Part shown: piece by piece, positions 44,554 to 51,836 of the stretch
How positions within the stretch are numbered: the stretch's first letter is position 1
Layout of the letters: each line of letters opens with the position of its first letter
Origin: Moellerella sp963519845
GTDB taxonomy: Bacteria; Pseudomonadota; Gammaproteobacteria; Enterobacterales; Enterobacteriaceae
Direction of reading: 5' to 3'
Assembly (NCBI GenBank): GCA_963519845.1
Contig: CAUQNX010000002.1
Coordinates: 1 to 64,000, forward strand
DNA: 64,000 nt
Program-made: the position numbers and the translations under genes
Notes under the pieces: model-generated
What the model was told of the DNA's origin: nothing
Databases searched by the model: none
Seen by the model: the letters and a program-made list of their open reading frames with translations, nothing else

Positions 44554-44650
44554 TAAAAAAAAGGCCTGGTAAATTCCGATTACCGGGCCTGGGAAATGGC
44601 TCTGGCGGAGCCGTGCGCTAAAATTGTCAACTAAATTATGTTAACTAAGC
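44554..44650 (-). ncRNA. sdsR: Small RNA SdsR (RyeB)
   Basis: On the minus strand the sequence TTTTAGCGCACGGCTC, a short loop, and GAGCCATTTCCC matches the conserved core hairpin of enterobacterial SdsR, followed by a terminator stem and eight T. A TTATCT -10 box is 5-7 bases before the predicted 5' end, giving about 97 nt (E. coli SdsR is about 104). In E. coli SdsR is sigma-S-dependent, Hfq-bound, represses genes such as tolC and mutS, and lies next to yebY, as here. The 5' seed part differs from E. coli. An antisense RyeA-like transcript is possible but not visible. The next 340 bases up to yebY hold no gene. Confidence 0.87.
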
Positions 44651-44988
44651 AAAGAGATAACGACTGAACGACTAAAACAACAAAATCAGATTACTAATAC
44701 ACTACATTTCTAATACTAGCCTGCATGTTAATATTTATCCAATTCGCGCATCATATTTTTTACATTAATTTAACATTATTTTCTTGTTGATTTTCATATG
44801 TTAAACACTTTAATTTATAACCTACTCATTACTCTCATTATCTCTCATTCCTTTATCTATTGATTTTGCTATTTTTTCAGCAAAAAAATCCCTATTAAAA
44901 AACAGATTAATGACAATTTATTTCTTAATAGGGATTTAATGGAAAAGCGAAAACTTTACGATTTGCTCTTATAAATCTATAGATCAAA

Positions 44989-45333
44989 TCATTGACACAA
45001 CTGCTCTGTCGCTTCTTTTACGGGAAGAATAGACATTTTCGCACCTGCTTGCTCAGGATCATCAAGCAACAAGACATCAATAGGCATGGCATTAATTTGT
45101 CGACTCTTCATTTGCTCGAGTGCAATGTCATTAAGCGGATACTGCATGAGTGTCGATGGATTTATCACCACCATAGCGCCATTAGCTCGACACTCCAGCA
45201 TGACTTCCTCGCGGCTAAAAGGCCACTTATCAGCACCAAACTGTTTTTTACTAACAGTAACCAGTGGCGCCGCAAGGCTAGAAAAAGTCAGACTTCCCAC
45301 CAGCAGAGAGAGAAAAACTGATTTCAGTTTCAT
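44989..45333 (-). CDS. yebY: YebY family periplasmic protein (DUF2511)
   Basis: A 114-residue protein with a signal peptide (MKLKSVFLSLLVGSLTFSSL, cleavage after LAA or SLAA). The mature part shows FSREEVMLECR and VINPSTLMQYPLNDIA and a C-terminal Cys, aligning along E. coli YebY (113 residues). Its function is unknown, but it is linked genetically and by neighbourhood with the copper proteins YebZ and YobA. It is the last gene of yobA-yebZ-yebY. Confidence 0.93.
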   Translation of the reverse strand: MKLKSVFLSLLVGSLTFSSLAAPLVTVSKKQFGADKWPFSREEVMLECRANGAMVVINPSTLMQYPLNDIALEQMKSRQINAMPIDVLLLDDPEQAGAKMSILPVKEATEQLCQ

Positions 45334-45385
45334 TAATACACCCTTTTATATCATCAGAGTTTTGACTATTTACGATGATTGCTAA

Positions 45386-46276
45386 CTAAATAGGTTGATA
45401 AGTTGCAAAAATAGCCACTGCAAAGATTGCCATTGTACCTAAAATCAACTCAATCCAGCTATTAATAATCAAATAATCTAATCGCCCCGCTAACTTGATT
45501 TTAGGCACCAGAATGTAACGATTAATTAAAGCTATAAACAGCATCCCAAAAACCAGTGCGATTTTTAGCCATAAGAGGGATTGATATCCAGTAAGTGCAA
45601 AGCTAAACGGCCAATCTGGCAATAATAGCAAACTATTAAGCGCTCCTGTAAGCAGCACCAATATCACGGCGACATGCCCAATACGTGAGAAACGGATCAT
45701 GCTGCCAATAATATTGCTGTTAAGTCCCTCAGTTAATTTATTTTTATGCCGCATAAATTGTAGGCAAATTAAAAATGGCCAAAGCCCACCAAACCAATAA
45801 GCAGAACTGAGCAAATGAATAAATTGATTAAGCTGATGAGCAACACCCAATGCGCCGGCATGCATCACTGTATGCCCCGTAACGGCATGAACCGCGAATA
45901 GACCCACCGATAAAATCAATAGGCACCAATTTCTGACTAAGTCGGATTTAATCAATAAGGCGAATACAGCAATAATGGACAGCAATAGCGCCCAACGCCA
46001 CGCTAGACCAAAACGAGTAGTCAATACGATTTGCCAGATAGAAAAGTCGATAGCGTCAATCCAGCCGTCGCCCATTAACCCAGCCTGTAGTGCCATCCAT
46101 AAAATAGTGGTCACGGCCGTTAGTAGCGTGCTGATAACAAGTGCTTTTTTAAGATAAGAGGCGAGGACTGCTGAGAAACCATCAACGGCGATCATGGCAG
46201 CGAACATGCTCATACCGAACATCAAGATCACTGCCATAAAATGAATAAATCTGATGAATATATAAACTTCCGACAT
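45386..46276 (-). CDS. yebZ: CopD-family copper membrane protein YebZ
   Basis: A 296-residue integral membrane protein with about eight hydrophobic helices, of the CopD family thought to move copper across the inner membrane. Conserved features include the N-terminal FIRFIHFMAVILMFGMSMFA and histidine blocks VTGHTVMHAG and QFIHLLSSAYWFGGLWP. The ATG at 46276 lies just downstream of the yobA TAG (a GTG at 46279 overlaps it), so translation is coupled. The yobA-yebZ-yebY order matches E. coli. Confidence 0.92.
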   Translation of the reverse strand: MSEVYIFIRFIHFMAVILMFGMSMFAAMIAVDGFSAVLASYLKKALVISTLLTAVTTILWMALQAGLMGDGWIDAIDFSIWQIVLTTRFGLAWRWALLLSIIAVFALLIKSDLVRNWCLLILSVGLFAVHAVTGHTVMHAGALGVAHQLNQFIHLLSSAYWFGGLWPFLICLQFMRHKNKLTEGLNSNIIGSMIRFSRIGHVAVILVLLTGALNSLLLLPDWPFSFALTGYQSLLWLKIALVFGMLFIALINRYILVPKIKLAGRLDYLIINSWIELILGTMAIFAVAIFATYQPI

Positions 46277-46278
46277 CA

Positions 46279-46665
46279 CTATTTCACTGTGAAGCTATAT
46301 TCACCTTTGGTTTTATGTCCATCAACCGAGACAACACTCCAAGAGACGTCATATTTCCCTGCGTCTAATTTATCTTCGACAGGAATAATAACTTTAGTGT
46401 CATTCACATCATCAAGTATCGGCTTACCGGTTTTCACTGTCGTGTTCTTAGGACCAGTGACATTAATTTTAGTGAAATTAACTTCGATACCTTCTGAGAA
46501 ACTCAGAGTTATCGACTTTGGCGTTTGCTCTACTGCTGTTCCTTCAGCGGGAAGCTGATCTTTGAGATGAGCGTGCGCAAGTGCTTGTTGGCAGGACATT
46601 CCTAAGAACAGGACAACAACAGCACTTAATTTGCGCCATGGTGACTTCATTTTATCAAGTGGCAT
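46279..46665 (-). CDS. yobA: CopC-family copper-binding periplasmic protein YobA
   Basis: A 128-residue secreted CopC-type cupredoxin-fold protein. A signal peptide (cleaved at ALA, before HAHLKDQLPAEG) exposes an N-terminal His, part of the Cu(II) site together with the later VDGHKTKGEYSF His. AAGGGG sits 5 nt before the ATG. It is probably the first gene of a copper-related operon with yebZ and yebY and is preceded by ftnA in the same direction behind a terminator. Confidence 0.93.
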   Translation of the reverse strand: MPLDKMKSPWRKLSAVVVLFLGMSCQQALAHAHLKDQLPAEGTAVEQTPKSITLSFSEGIEVNFTKINVTGPKNTTVKTGKPILDDVNDTKVIIPVEDKLDAGKYDVSWSVVSVDGHKTKGEYSFTVK

Positions 46666-46793
46666 AATAACCCCTTCATTTGCAGGTGATTTTATCTAAT
46701 AATGTGACTTATCTTATCGCAATAGAGAGGATAGCGCTGCCAATAAATGCCATCAGTGTTTTATCCTGTGATACAGGACTCATTATAAAAAAA

Positions 46794-46841
46794 AACAAGC
46801 CTAGAGAGGTTGAAAATCGATTCAGCTTCTCTAGGCTTGTT
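46794..46841 (-). terminator. Terminator of ftnA
   Basis: A 14-bp stem (46794-46807 with 46828-46841) with a 20-nt loop is followed by a T run on the minus strand, 22 bases after the ftnA stop codon. Confidence 0.9.
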
Positions 46842-46862
46842 CAGAATAACAATCAAATCTGA

Positions 46863-47369
46863 TTATGCAGTATGGGCACTCATAGACATTGACATAAGAT
46901 CTTTGTCTAATAAGAATAATGATTTGCCACTTTCGCCAATCATATCGAATTTATCGAGGATAGATTTGAATAATTTTTCTTCTTCATGCTGCTCAGAAAC
47001 ATACCATTGCAGGAAGTTAAAGGTCGAATAATCTTGCGTAGACATAGCTAGATGCGCCAGCTTATTGATTTCAGCTGTAATATAACGTTCGTGATCGTAA
47101 GTTTGAATAAAAACTTCAGCGATAGTGTTGAATTCTGACGGTGGTGCTGCAATTGAACCTAATAAAGGTAATGCACCCGTGTCGCTTAGGTAATCAAATA
47201 AACGCTGCATATGTTCCATCTCTTCTTGAGAATGGGTTTTTAAAAATGCAGCTGCACCTTCATAGCCTTTATCACTACACCAAGCACTCATTTGCAGATA
47301 CATATTTGCAGAATAAAATTCAAGGTTTAATTGGTTATTTAATTGGTCAACCATATCTTTTGTTAGCAT
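46863..47369 (-). CDS. ftnA: Non-heme ferritin FtnA
   Basis: FtnA stores iron as a 24-subunit shell with ferroxidase sites. The 168-residue protein has Glu17, Glu50 and His53 at the di-iron site in NLEFYSANMYLQMSAW and HSQEEMEHMQRLFDY, then the later WYVSEQHEEEKLF block. E. coli FtnA has 165 residues. The C-terminus is Met/Ser-rich. In this genome the gene sits between yobA and holE, which are neighbours in E. coli; ftnA lies a little further away there. Confidence 0.95.
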   Translation of the reverse strand: MLTKDMVDQLNNQLNLEFYSANMYLQMSAWCSDKGYEGAAAFLKTHSQEEMEHMQRLFDYLSDTGALPLLGSIAAPPSEFNTIAEVFIQTYDHERYITAEINKLAHLAMSTQDYSTFNFLQWYVSEQHEEEKLFKSILDKFDMIGESGKSLFLLDKDLMSMSMSAHTA

Positions 47370-47724
47370 GTTATTTCCCCAAGTTATTAATAATTTTCAA
47401 TTCTTATTATGCATTGTATAGTAAATAAATACAGTCTAAAACAAAAATAAAACAAAATAGCCCAATTAACTTATAAATATTAACCTTTATGAAAATGTAA
47501 ATAATAACCAATCTCATATTAGTTTAATTAAAGCCAAATTAATTAATTATATTTATAAAACTAAATAAGAGTTATTTCCATTATAAATCTTATTCTCTAT
47601 TCAATTAATTCTCATTTAGTTTCTGCATTTTATCTCATTCTGTTTTACAATAGAGAGAAGACATCAACTAGGTTGAATGTTAAAATGCCGCTAAACGTAG
47701 AATAACGGAGGTTAGAACAGCTTT
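47370..47724. other. Divergent ftnA-holE promoter region
   Basis: About 355 AT-rich bases with the promoters of both genes. No Fur box of convincing quality is seen, although ferritin genes are commonly iron-regulated. GGAGG at about 47708-47712 precedes the holE start by 12-13 bases. Confidence 0.4.
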
Positions 47725-47955
47725 ATGGGATATAATTTAGCTGAATTATCTAAAGAAGAGATGGATAAACTCAATGTAGATTTAGCCGCCTCAGGTATCG
47801 CCTTTAAAGAGCGCTACAATATGCCAGTTATCGCAGAAATGGTCGAACAAACACAACCCGAATCGCTGCGGGCTTACTTTCGCGAACGCTTGACTTTCTA
47901 TCGCCAACAGTCGCAGAGTTTATCTCGTTTACCTTACGAGCCCAATTCGCGTTAG
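47725..47955 (+). CDS. holE: DNA polymerase III theta subunit
   Basis: HolE stabilises the epsilon proofreading subunit of the DNA polymerase III core. The 76-residue protein contains EMDKLNVDLAASGIAFKERY followed by NMPVIAEMVEQTQPE and ends LSRLPYEPNSR, aligning end to end with E. coli HolE (76 residues). GGAGG lies upstream. The gene is monocistronic and converges on yoaH with a hairpin between them. Confidence 0.95.
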   Translation: MGYNLAELSKEEMDKLNVDLAASGIAFKERYNMPVIAEMVEQTQPESLRAYFRERLTFYRQQSQSLSRLPYEPNSR

Positions 47956-48028
47956 TGATAATCATAACACTATTCGCCCTGCTTCTAGCTTCAGCCACTG
48001 AGTCGCAAAATGAAATACAGTCAACAAC

Positions 48029-48058
48029 AATATAGGAGAAGATGGATTCTCCTATATT
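48029..48058. terminator. Hairpin between holE and yoaH
   Basis: A perfect 12-bp stem AATATAGGAGAA/TTCTCCTATATT (48029-48040 with 48047-48058) closes a 6-nt loop between converging genes. It lacks a clear T tract on either side. Confidence 0.6.
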
Positions 48059-48127
48059 GATAATGGATAACTGAAATTATTATTGTTAGCGTATTTAAAT
48101 TTCAGCTAGCCTAATGATAAATAAGTG

Positions 48128-48415
48128 TTATTTCTGCCCATCATAATCATCGGGTTCTTCGTCATAATAATCATGTCTTTCATGTTCATCTTCTTCGTCG
48201 CCATGATCATCATCGGTTGATTCTTCATCATCTTCATCATCAGCGTCTTCAAAGCGCGCATAACTTTGTTCTTTATCTTTATATTGTTCACGGATCTCTT
48301 TCGCCACCAGTGCAATGGCTTCACCGCTGCTCATACCATCAGCCATTAGTTGGTGTATTTTATCAACTGCGGCTTGTTGTTGCGTATGATCTAATACTGG
48401 CATTCCAGATAACAT
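48128..48415 (-). CDS. yoaH: YoaH family protein (UPF0181) with acidic tail
   Basis: The first 59 residues (DHTQQQAAVDKIHQLMADGM, SSGEAIALVAKEIREQYK) align along the whole 59-residue E. coli YoaH, a protein of unknown function. This version adds about 36 residues of almost pure Asp/Glu with His and Tyr (EDADDEDDEESTDDDHGDEE and onward), which should be disordered and could bind metals or basic partners. AAGGAA precedes the ATG. In E. coli pabB is the divergent neighbour; here the microcin locus sits between. Confidence 0.9.
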   Translation of the reverse strand: MLSGMPVLDHTQQQAAVDKIHQLMADGMSSGEAIALVAKEIREQYKDKEQSYARFEDADDEDDEESTDDDHGDEEDEHERHDYYDEEPDDYDGQK

Positions 48416-48536
48416 AAAGAGTTCCTTGGTTAATTATTTTAAGGCTGGAATCGACCCAACTTACCCAGCAAAACTGAACCGTGTAGATTAACATGCAGCT
48501 GACTCAGCGAACAGCAATAATCGTAAAATATCGCTA

Positions 48537-48860
48537 TTAACAACTTTTTTTATCCTCTATGATCTTTTTTTGCCTAAATATAGCAAATATACCAAGTCCG
48601 ATGGGTATTAAGCTTGATAATATACAGCGCTGTACAAATGCCCAATAAGTCAGATTATATTTTTCAATATCATTGGAATATAATGGATAGAAAGTACAAA
48701 TAAATGCAGTAATCAATACAATGCACAAAGCTTGGCTCAATATTTTATCTTTAAGTATTTTACTTGAAATTAATAATAAAAAGATCAATGCATCAGCTAT
48801 AACCGAATATAATATTGAGTTAAAGTTAAAATAATAAGCAATTAATATACATCTATCCAT
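48537..48860 (-). CDS. Probable second microcin immunity protein
   Basis: A 107-residue membrane protein with three hydrophobic segments and a charged C-terminal end. Its pattern (FYPLYSNDIEKYN, then WAFVQRCILSSLIPIGLGIF) repeats that of the protein encoded at 49278-49580, so the two are paralogues. Class II microcin immunity proteins are small membrane proteins of this kind. A strong AAGGAAGG site precedes the ATG. It is the last gene of the microcin locus, 92 bases after the microcin gene. Immunity is inferred from size, topology, similarity and place. Confidence 0.65.
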   Translation of the reverse strand: MDRCILIAYYFNFNSILYSVIADALIFLLLISSKILKDKILSQALCIVLITAFICTFYPLYSNDIEKYNLTYWAFVQRCILSSLIPIGLGIFAIFRQKKIIEDKKSC

Positions 48861-48952
48861 TATAAGTAACCTTCCTTGAGTTAAACCATTTTAAATTATT
48901 AAAAATGTAATTAAAATTTTTTATGACTTAAGTGATTTTATCAATATCCCTA

Positions 48953-49276
48953 TTATGGGTTGACCCAATTTGGTGACATAGGGACAGTTGGCATTTCTAT
49001 GTTGAGTGGTAAATGTTCATAAGCTTCCATTAGTATTGAGCTTACTATTCCAGCAGCCGCACCAACTACTCCACCAGCTAAGGCTCCTTTCATTGTCCCT
49101 ATTCCTAGCAAGCCACTTCCTGTACCAACAATACGTCCTTCAATTGAAGCATCGGATAAATCTCTTAAAAGTTGTGTATTATCCGCACAACTTAAAGAAT
49201 CAAAAGAGTTATATCCACCGAAATCATTCCATGCACCAGAAATTAAATGTAAATCACTATGTTTTATTTTTTCCAT
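48953..49276 (-). CDS. Class II microcin precursor, microcin N-like
   Basis: A 107-residue bacteriocin precursor. Residues 1-15 (MEKIKHSDLHLISGA) form a double-glycine-type leader with a Ser-Gly-Ala cleavage site as in microcin L. The mature 92 residues have a Gly/Ala-rich membrane-active stretch (GRIVGTGSGLLGIGTMKGAL, then AGGVVGAAAGIVSS) and a C-terminus EHLPLNIEMPTVPMSPNW that closely follows the microcin N tail HMPVNVPIPKVPMGPSW. Only one Cys (residue 30) is present, so no internal disulfide. It starts 1 base after the upstream membrane gene, implying coupled translation, and sits with its exporter genes. Confidence 0.82.
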   Translation of the reverse strand: MEKIKHSDLHLISGAWNDFGGYNSFDSLSCADNTQLLRDLSDASIEGRIVGTGSGLLGIGTMKGALAGGVVGAAAGIVSSILMEAYEHLPLNIEMPTVPMSPNWVNP

Positions 49277-49277
49277 A

Positions 49278-49580
49278 TTATTTCAATCTCCATATAAAAT
49301 ATATCGGTAAATTTATCGCTATTGCAATTAACACACTTAGCATACAATAATATAAAAACTGACCATTAATTAATATGCAATCCGCTATGCTAAATGGATA
49401 GATAAACGTAATAATAAAAGGAACTATAAACACAACAAATATATGCGATGAATTCTTAACTGCCCCCTTAGGTTTTTTCCTTCTTAAAAAAATAAAGATC
49501 AAGTACCCCATAACAGAATTCCAAATACAATTATATGCAAATGAATTAAAGTCATAAACAACAATACTAGTTATATTCAT
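49278..49580 (-). CDS. Probable microcin immunity protein
   Basis: A 100-residue membrane protein with three predicted helices (about 22-34, 46-66 and 74-97) and a basic loop RRKKPKG. It directly precedes the microcin gene, its stop lying 1 base before the microcin ATG. Immunity genes of class II microcins are small membrane proteins next to the toxin gene. It shares the FIYPFS and LYYCMLSVLIAIAINLPIYF pattern with the gene at 48537. The ribosome binding site is weak. I do not recognise a named family, so immunity is an inference. Confidence 0.68.
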   Translation of the reverse strand: MNITSIVVYDFNSFAYNCIWNSVMGYLIFIFLRRKKPKGAVKNSSHIFVVFIVPFIITFIYPFSIADCILINGQFLYYCMLSVLIAIAINLPIYFIWRLK

Positions 49581-49742
49581 TTTTCAACCCAGTTAAATAA
49601 TGGTTTATTTCATCTTTCAACTGACTTTCTGGTTTATTCTAAATAAAAAAAAGAAAATATAAATATCAATTTTTAAAACATAATTAAGTGATTTTATTTT
49701 TATTCGTCATAAAAATCTGACGTTATCTTGTATTTTATATAA

Positions 49743-51836
49743 TTATTGTAAATCTATAATCCTATCAGCAGAGCTAATTGTTGATTGTCGATGTGCAATA
49801 ATAATTCGAGTAATATTCATTTTTTTTATGGCTTGATTGATAAAGCCTTCACTTTGCTTATCTAAATGGCTGGTGGCCTCATCTAAAAAAATAATACTGG
49901 GTTTTCGATAAATTGCTCGAGCAATAAAAATACGCTGTTTTTGTCCTCCAGAAAGTCCCTCACCTAATTCACCAATTAAAGTTTCATAGGCCATTGGCAT
50001 TTTCATAATGTCCTCATGAATATAACTGGCTTTGGTACACTCAATCATCCACTCTTCATCAACCGTTTCCGCAAACCCTGTCAAATTTTCTTTTATTGAG
50101 CCCGAAAATAATTTATCTTCCTGCATCACACAAGAAATCATTTTATGGTAATTATTAATTCCCAATGAGTGTATATCTTGACCATCTACGATTATCTTTC
50201 CCGACTCTGGCTGGAATAAACCACACAATACTTTCAATAATGTAGTTTTACCGATCCCCGAAGGACCCGTAATTGCTACACTTTCACCGGGCTCAATACG
50301 AATATTGAGATCATGAAATACCGCTGCGGCTTGGGCGTCATAACAATAGCTGAGGTTTTGCGCTTCAAGTGAGATTGGTTTCATCTCAGCGTTGTAAAGA
50401 ATATCGTTTTTTTTATCCTCCACATCATGCAATGCAATATCTGAAATACGCTCATTATGCATACTCATCATTCGTAGCTGAAGCAGAAAACTAATTAAAG
50501 AATTCATTCGATCTGAAAATTGGCTTCTAAAAGCACTGAACGCGACAAACATTCCTATCGTCATCTGGTTGTTAATAACTAAGTTGGCGCCTAACCATAA
50601 AATAATGACCTGATCACAGGCGCTAATAAATGTATTAATGCCGCCAAAAAATAGATCCATTTTGCTAATCTTAATTCCGGTATTAATCTTATCTATCACC
50701 AGATTTAACCAATGATTACTGCGCTGAGTGATCATAGACTGCATTTTAACCGTCGATATGCCGTACAAGGTCTCCATAAAATAAGAGTTGGTACGAGCAT
50801 CGCGAATTAAGGCTTCTTCCGATAATTGGCGGTAATAATTATAGGTTAATAATCGAATAAGCAGATATAGCGAGGTAAAAGCAATGACAATAAAAACCAA
50901 TGTGCCACCATATTGGATCATCATAAAAAGTACCCCGAGCACCATAATAATATCCATTATGGCGCCAACGACACTGGTGGTGAATGTGGTGCGTAATGCG
51001 TCTAATGAGCTAAAGCGTGATTGAATATCGCCTAATTTGCGCCGCTCAAAATAGACTAAAGGCAAATGAATAAGATGGGAAAATAGTCCTATTTTCCATT
51101 GCACATTAATGAGTGTCGCCATCACTAGAGATGACCAAGCACGGATCATACTCACCGCAGCGCGTAATAGAATAAAAAACAGTAATCCACAACAAATGAG
51201 CGTTAGCAAGCCACTGTCAGATGCAGGGATTGCATGATCCATCACCAACTGAGTTCCTATCGGCATCACAATAGTGATCGATTCAATAACAATAGATAAG
51301 CAAAAAATCTTGATTAAGGCACCTTTTAAGCCTTGGATATTACGGAATAATATTTTCAAGCTAATACGACTACGCACTTCCTCGGCAATAAATTGGCTAC
51401 TTGGCCATGCCTCTAATGCAATGCCAGTAAAGCATTGCGAAAATTCTTTTTCACCAACAGTACGGCGACCTTGGGCGGGATCATGGATAATAAATCTATT
51501 TTTCTTACTGCGAGCCAGCACCACAAAATGGTTAAAATTCCAATGGAGCATACAAGGTGTTTTTAATTGCGAGAGTTCGTCCAGATCTAATGAAAAAACA
51601 CGGGTAGTCAATCCCAGCTCTTCGGCAATAAAATTGATGCCATGTAAATTTGTCCCACGTGATGAGAGATTAAATTGTTGTCTAAGGGAAATAAGGTCAA
51701 TATTTTTGCCATGATAACCACAGATCATCGCTAAACAAGCTAACCCACATTCCGATGACTCAGTTTGATGCACCATGGGAATGGGATTTAGCAAACCAAT
51801 ATTGAGCTGTTTAATAATATGATTAAGTTTACTCAT
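49743..51836 (-). CDS. Microcin exporter: C39 peptidase/ABC transporter
   Basis: A 697-residue bacteriocin exporter of the CvaB class that trims the leader and exports the peptide. The N-terminal C39 peptidase has Gln24 and catalytic Cys30 (HQTESSECGLACLAMI), His103 (FNHFVVL) and Asp119 (IHDPAQG). A six-helix membrane domain (about 165-440) precedes the ATPase: Walker A GPSGIGKTT at 524-532, signature LSGGQKQR at 628, Walker B IIFLDEATSHLD at 648 and His682. All catalytic residues are present. Length is close to CvaB (698). The gene overlaps the adaptor gene by 8 bases. Confidence 0.92.
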   Translation of the reverse strand: MSKLNHIIKQLNIGLLNPIPMVHQTESSECGLACLAMICGYHGKNIDLISLRQQFNLSSRGTNLHGINFIAEELGLTTRVFSLDLDELSQLKTPCMLHWNFNHFVVLARSKKNRFIIHDPAQGRRTVGEKEFSQCFTGIALEAWPSSQFIAEEVRSRISLKILFRNIQGLKGALIKIFCLSIVIESITIVMPIGTQLVMDHAIPASDSGLLTLICCGLLFFILLRAAVSMIRAWSSLVMATLINVQWKIGLFSHLIHLPLVYFERRKLGDIQSRFSSLDALRTTFTTSVVGAIMDIIMVLGVLFMMIQYGGTLVFIVIAFTSLYLLIRLLTYNYYRQLSEEALIRDARTNSYFMETLYGISTVKMQSMITQRSNHWLNLVIDKINTGIKISKMDLFFGGINTFISACDQVIILWLGANLVINNQMTIGMFVAFSAFRSQFSDRMNSLISFLLQLRMMSMHNERISDIALHDVEDKKNDILYNAEMKPISLEAQNLSYCYDAQAAAVFHDLNIRIEPGESVAITGPSGIGKTTLLKVLCGLFQPESGKIIVDGQDIHSLGINNYHKMISCVMQEDKLFSGSIKENLTGFAETVDEEWMIECTKASYIHEDIMKMPMAYETLIGELGEGLSGGQKQRIFIARAIYRKPSIIFLDEATSHLDKQSEGFINQAIKKMNITRIIIAHRQSTISSADRIIDLQ

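Noticed and set aside
45086..45385. 99-residue plus-strand frame over yebY
   Set aside because: Antisense shadow of yebY with no ribosome binding site or domain.
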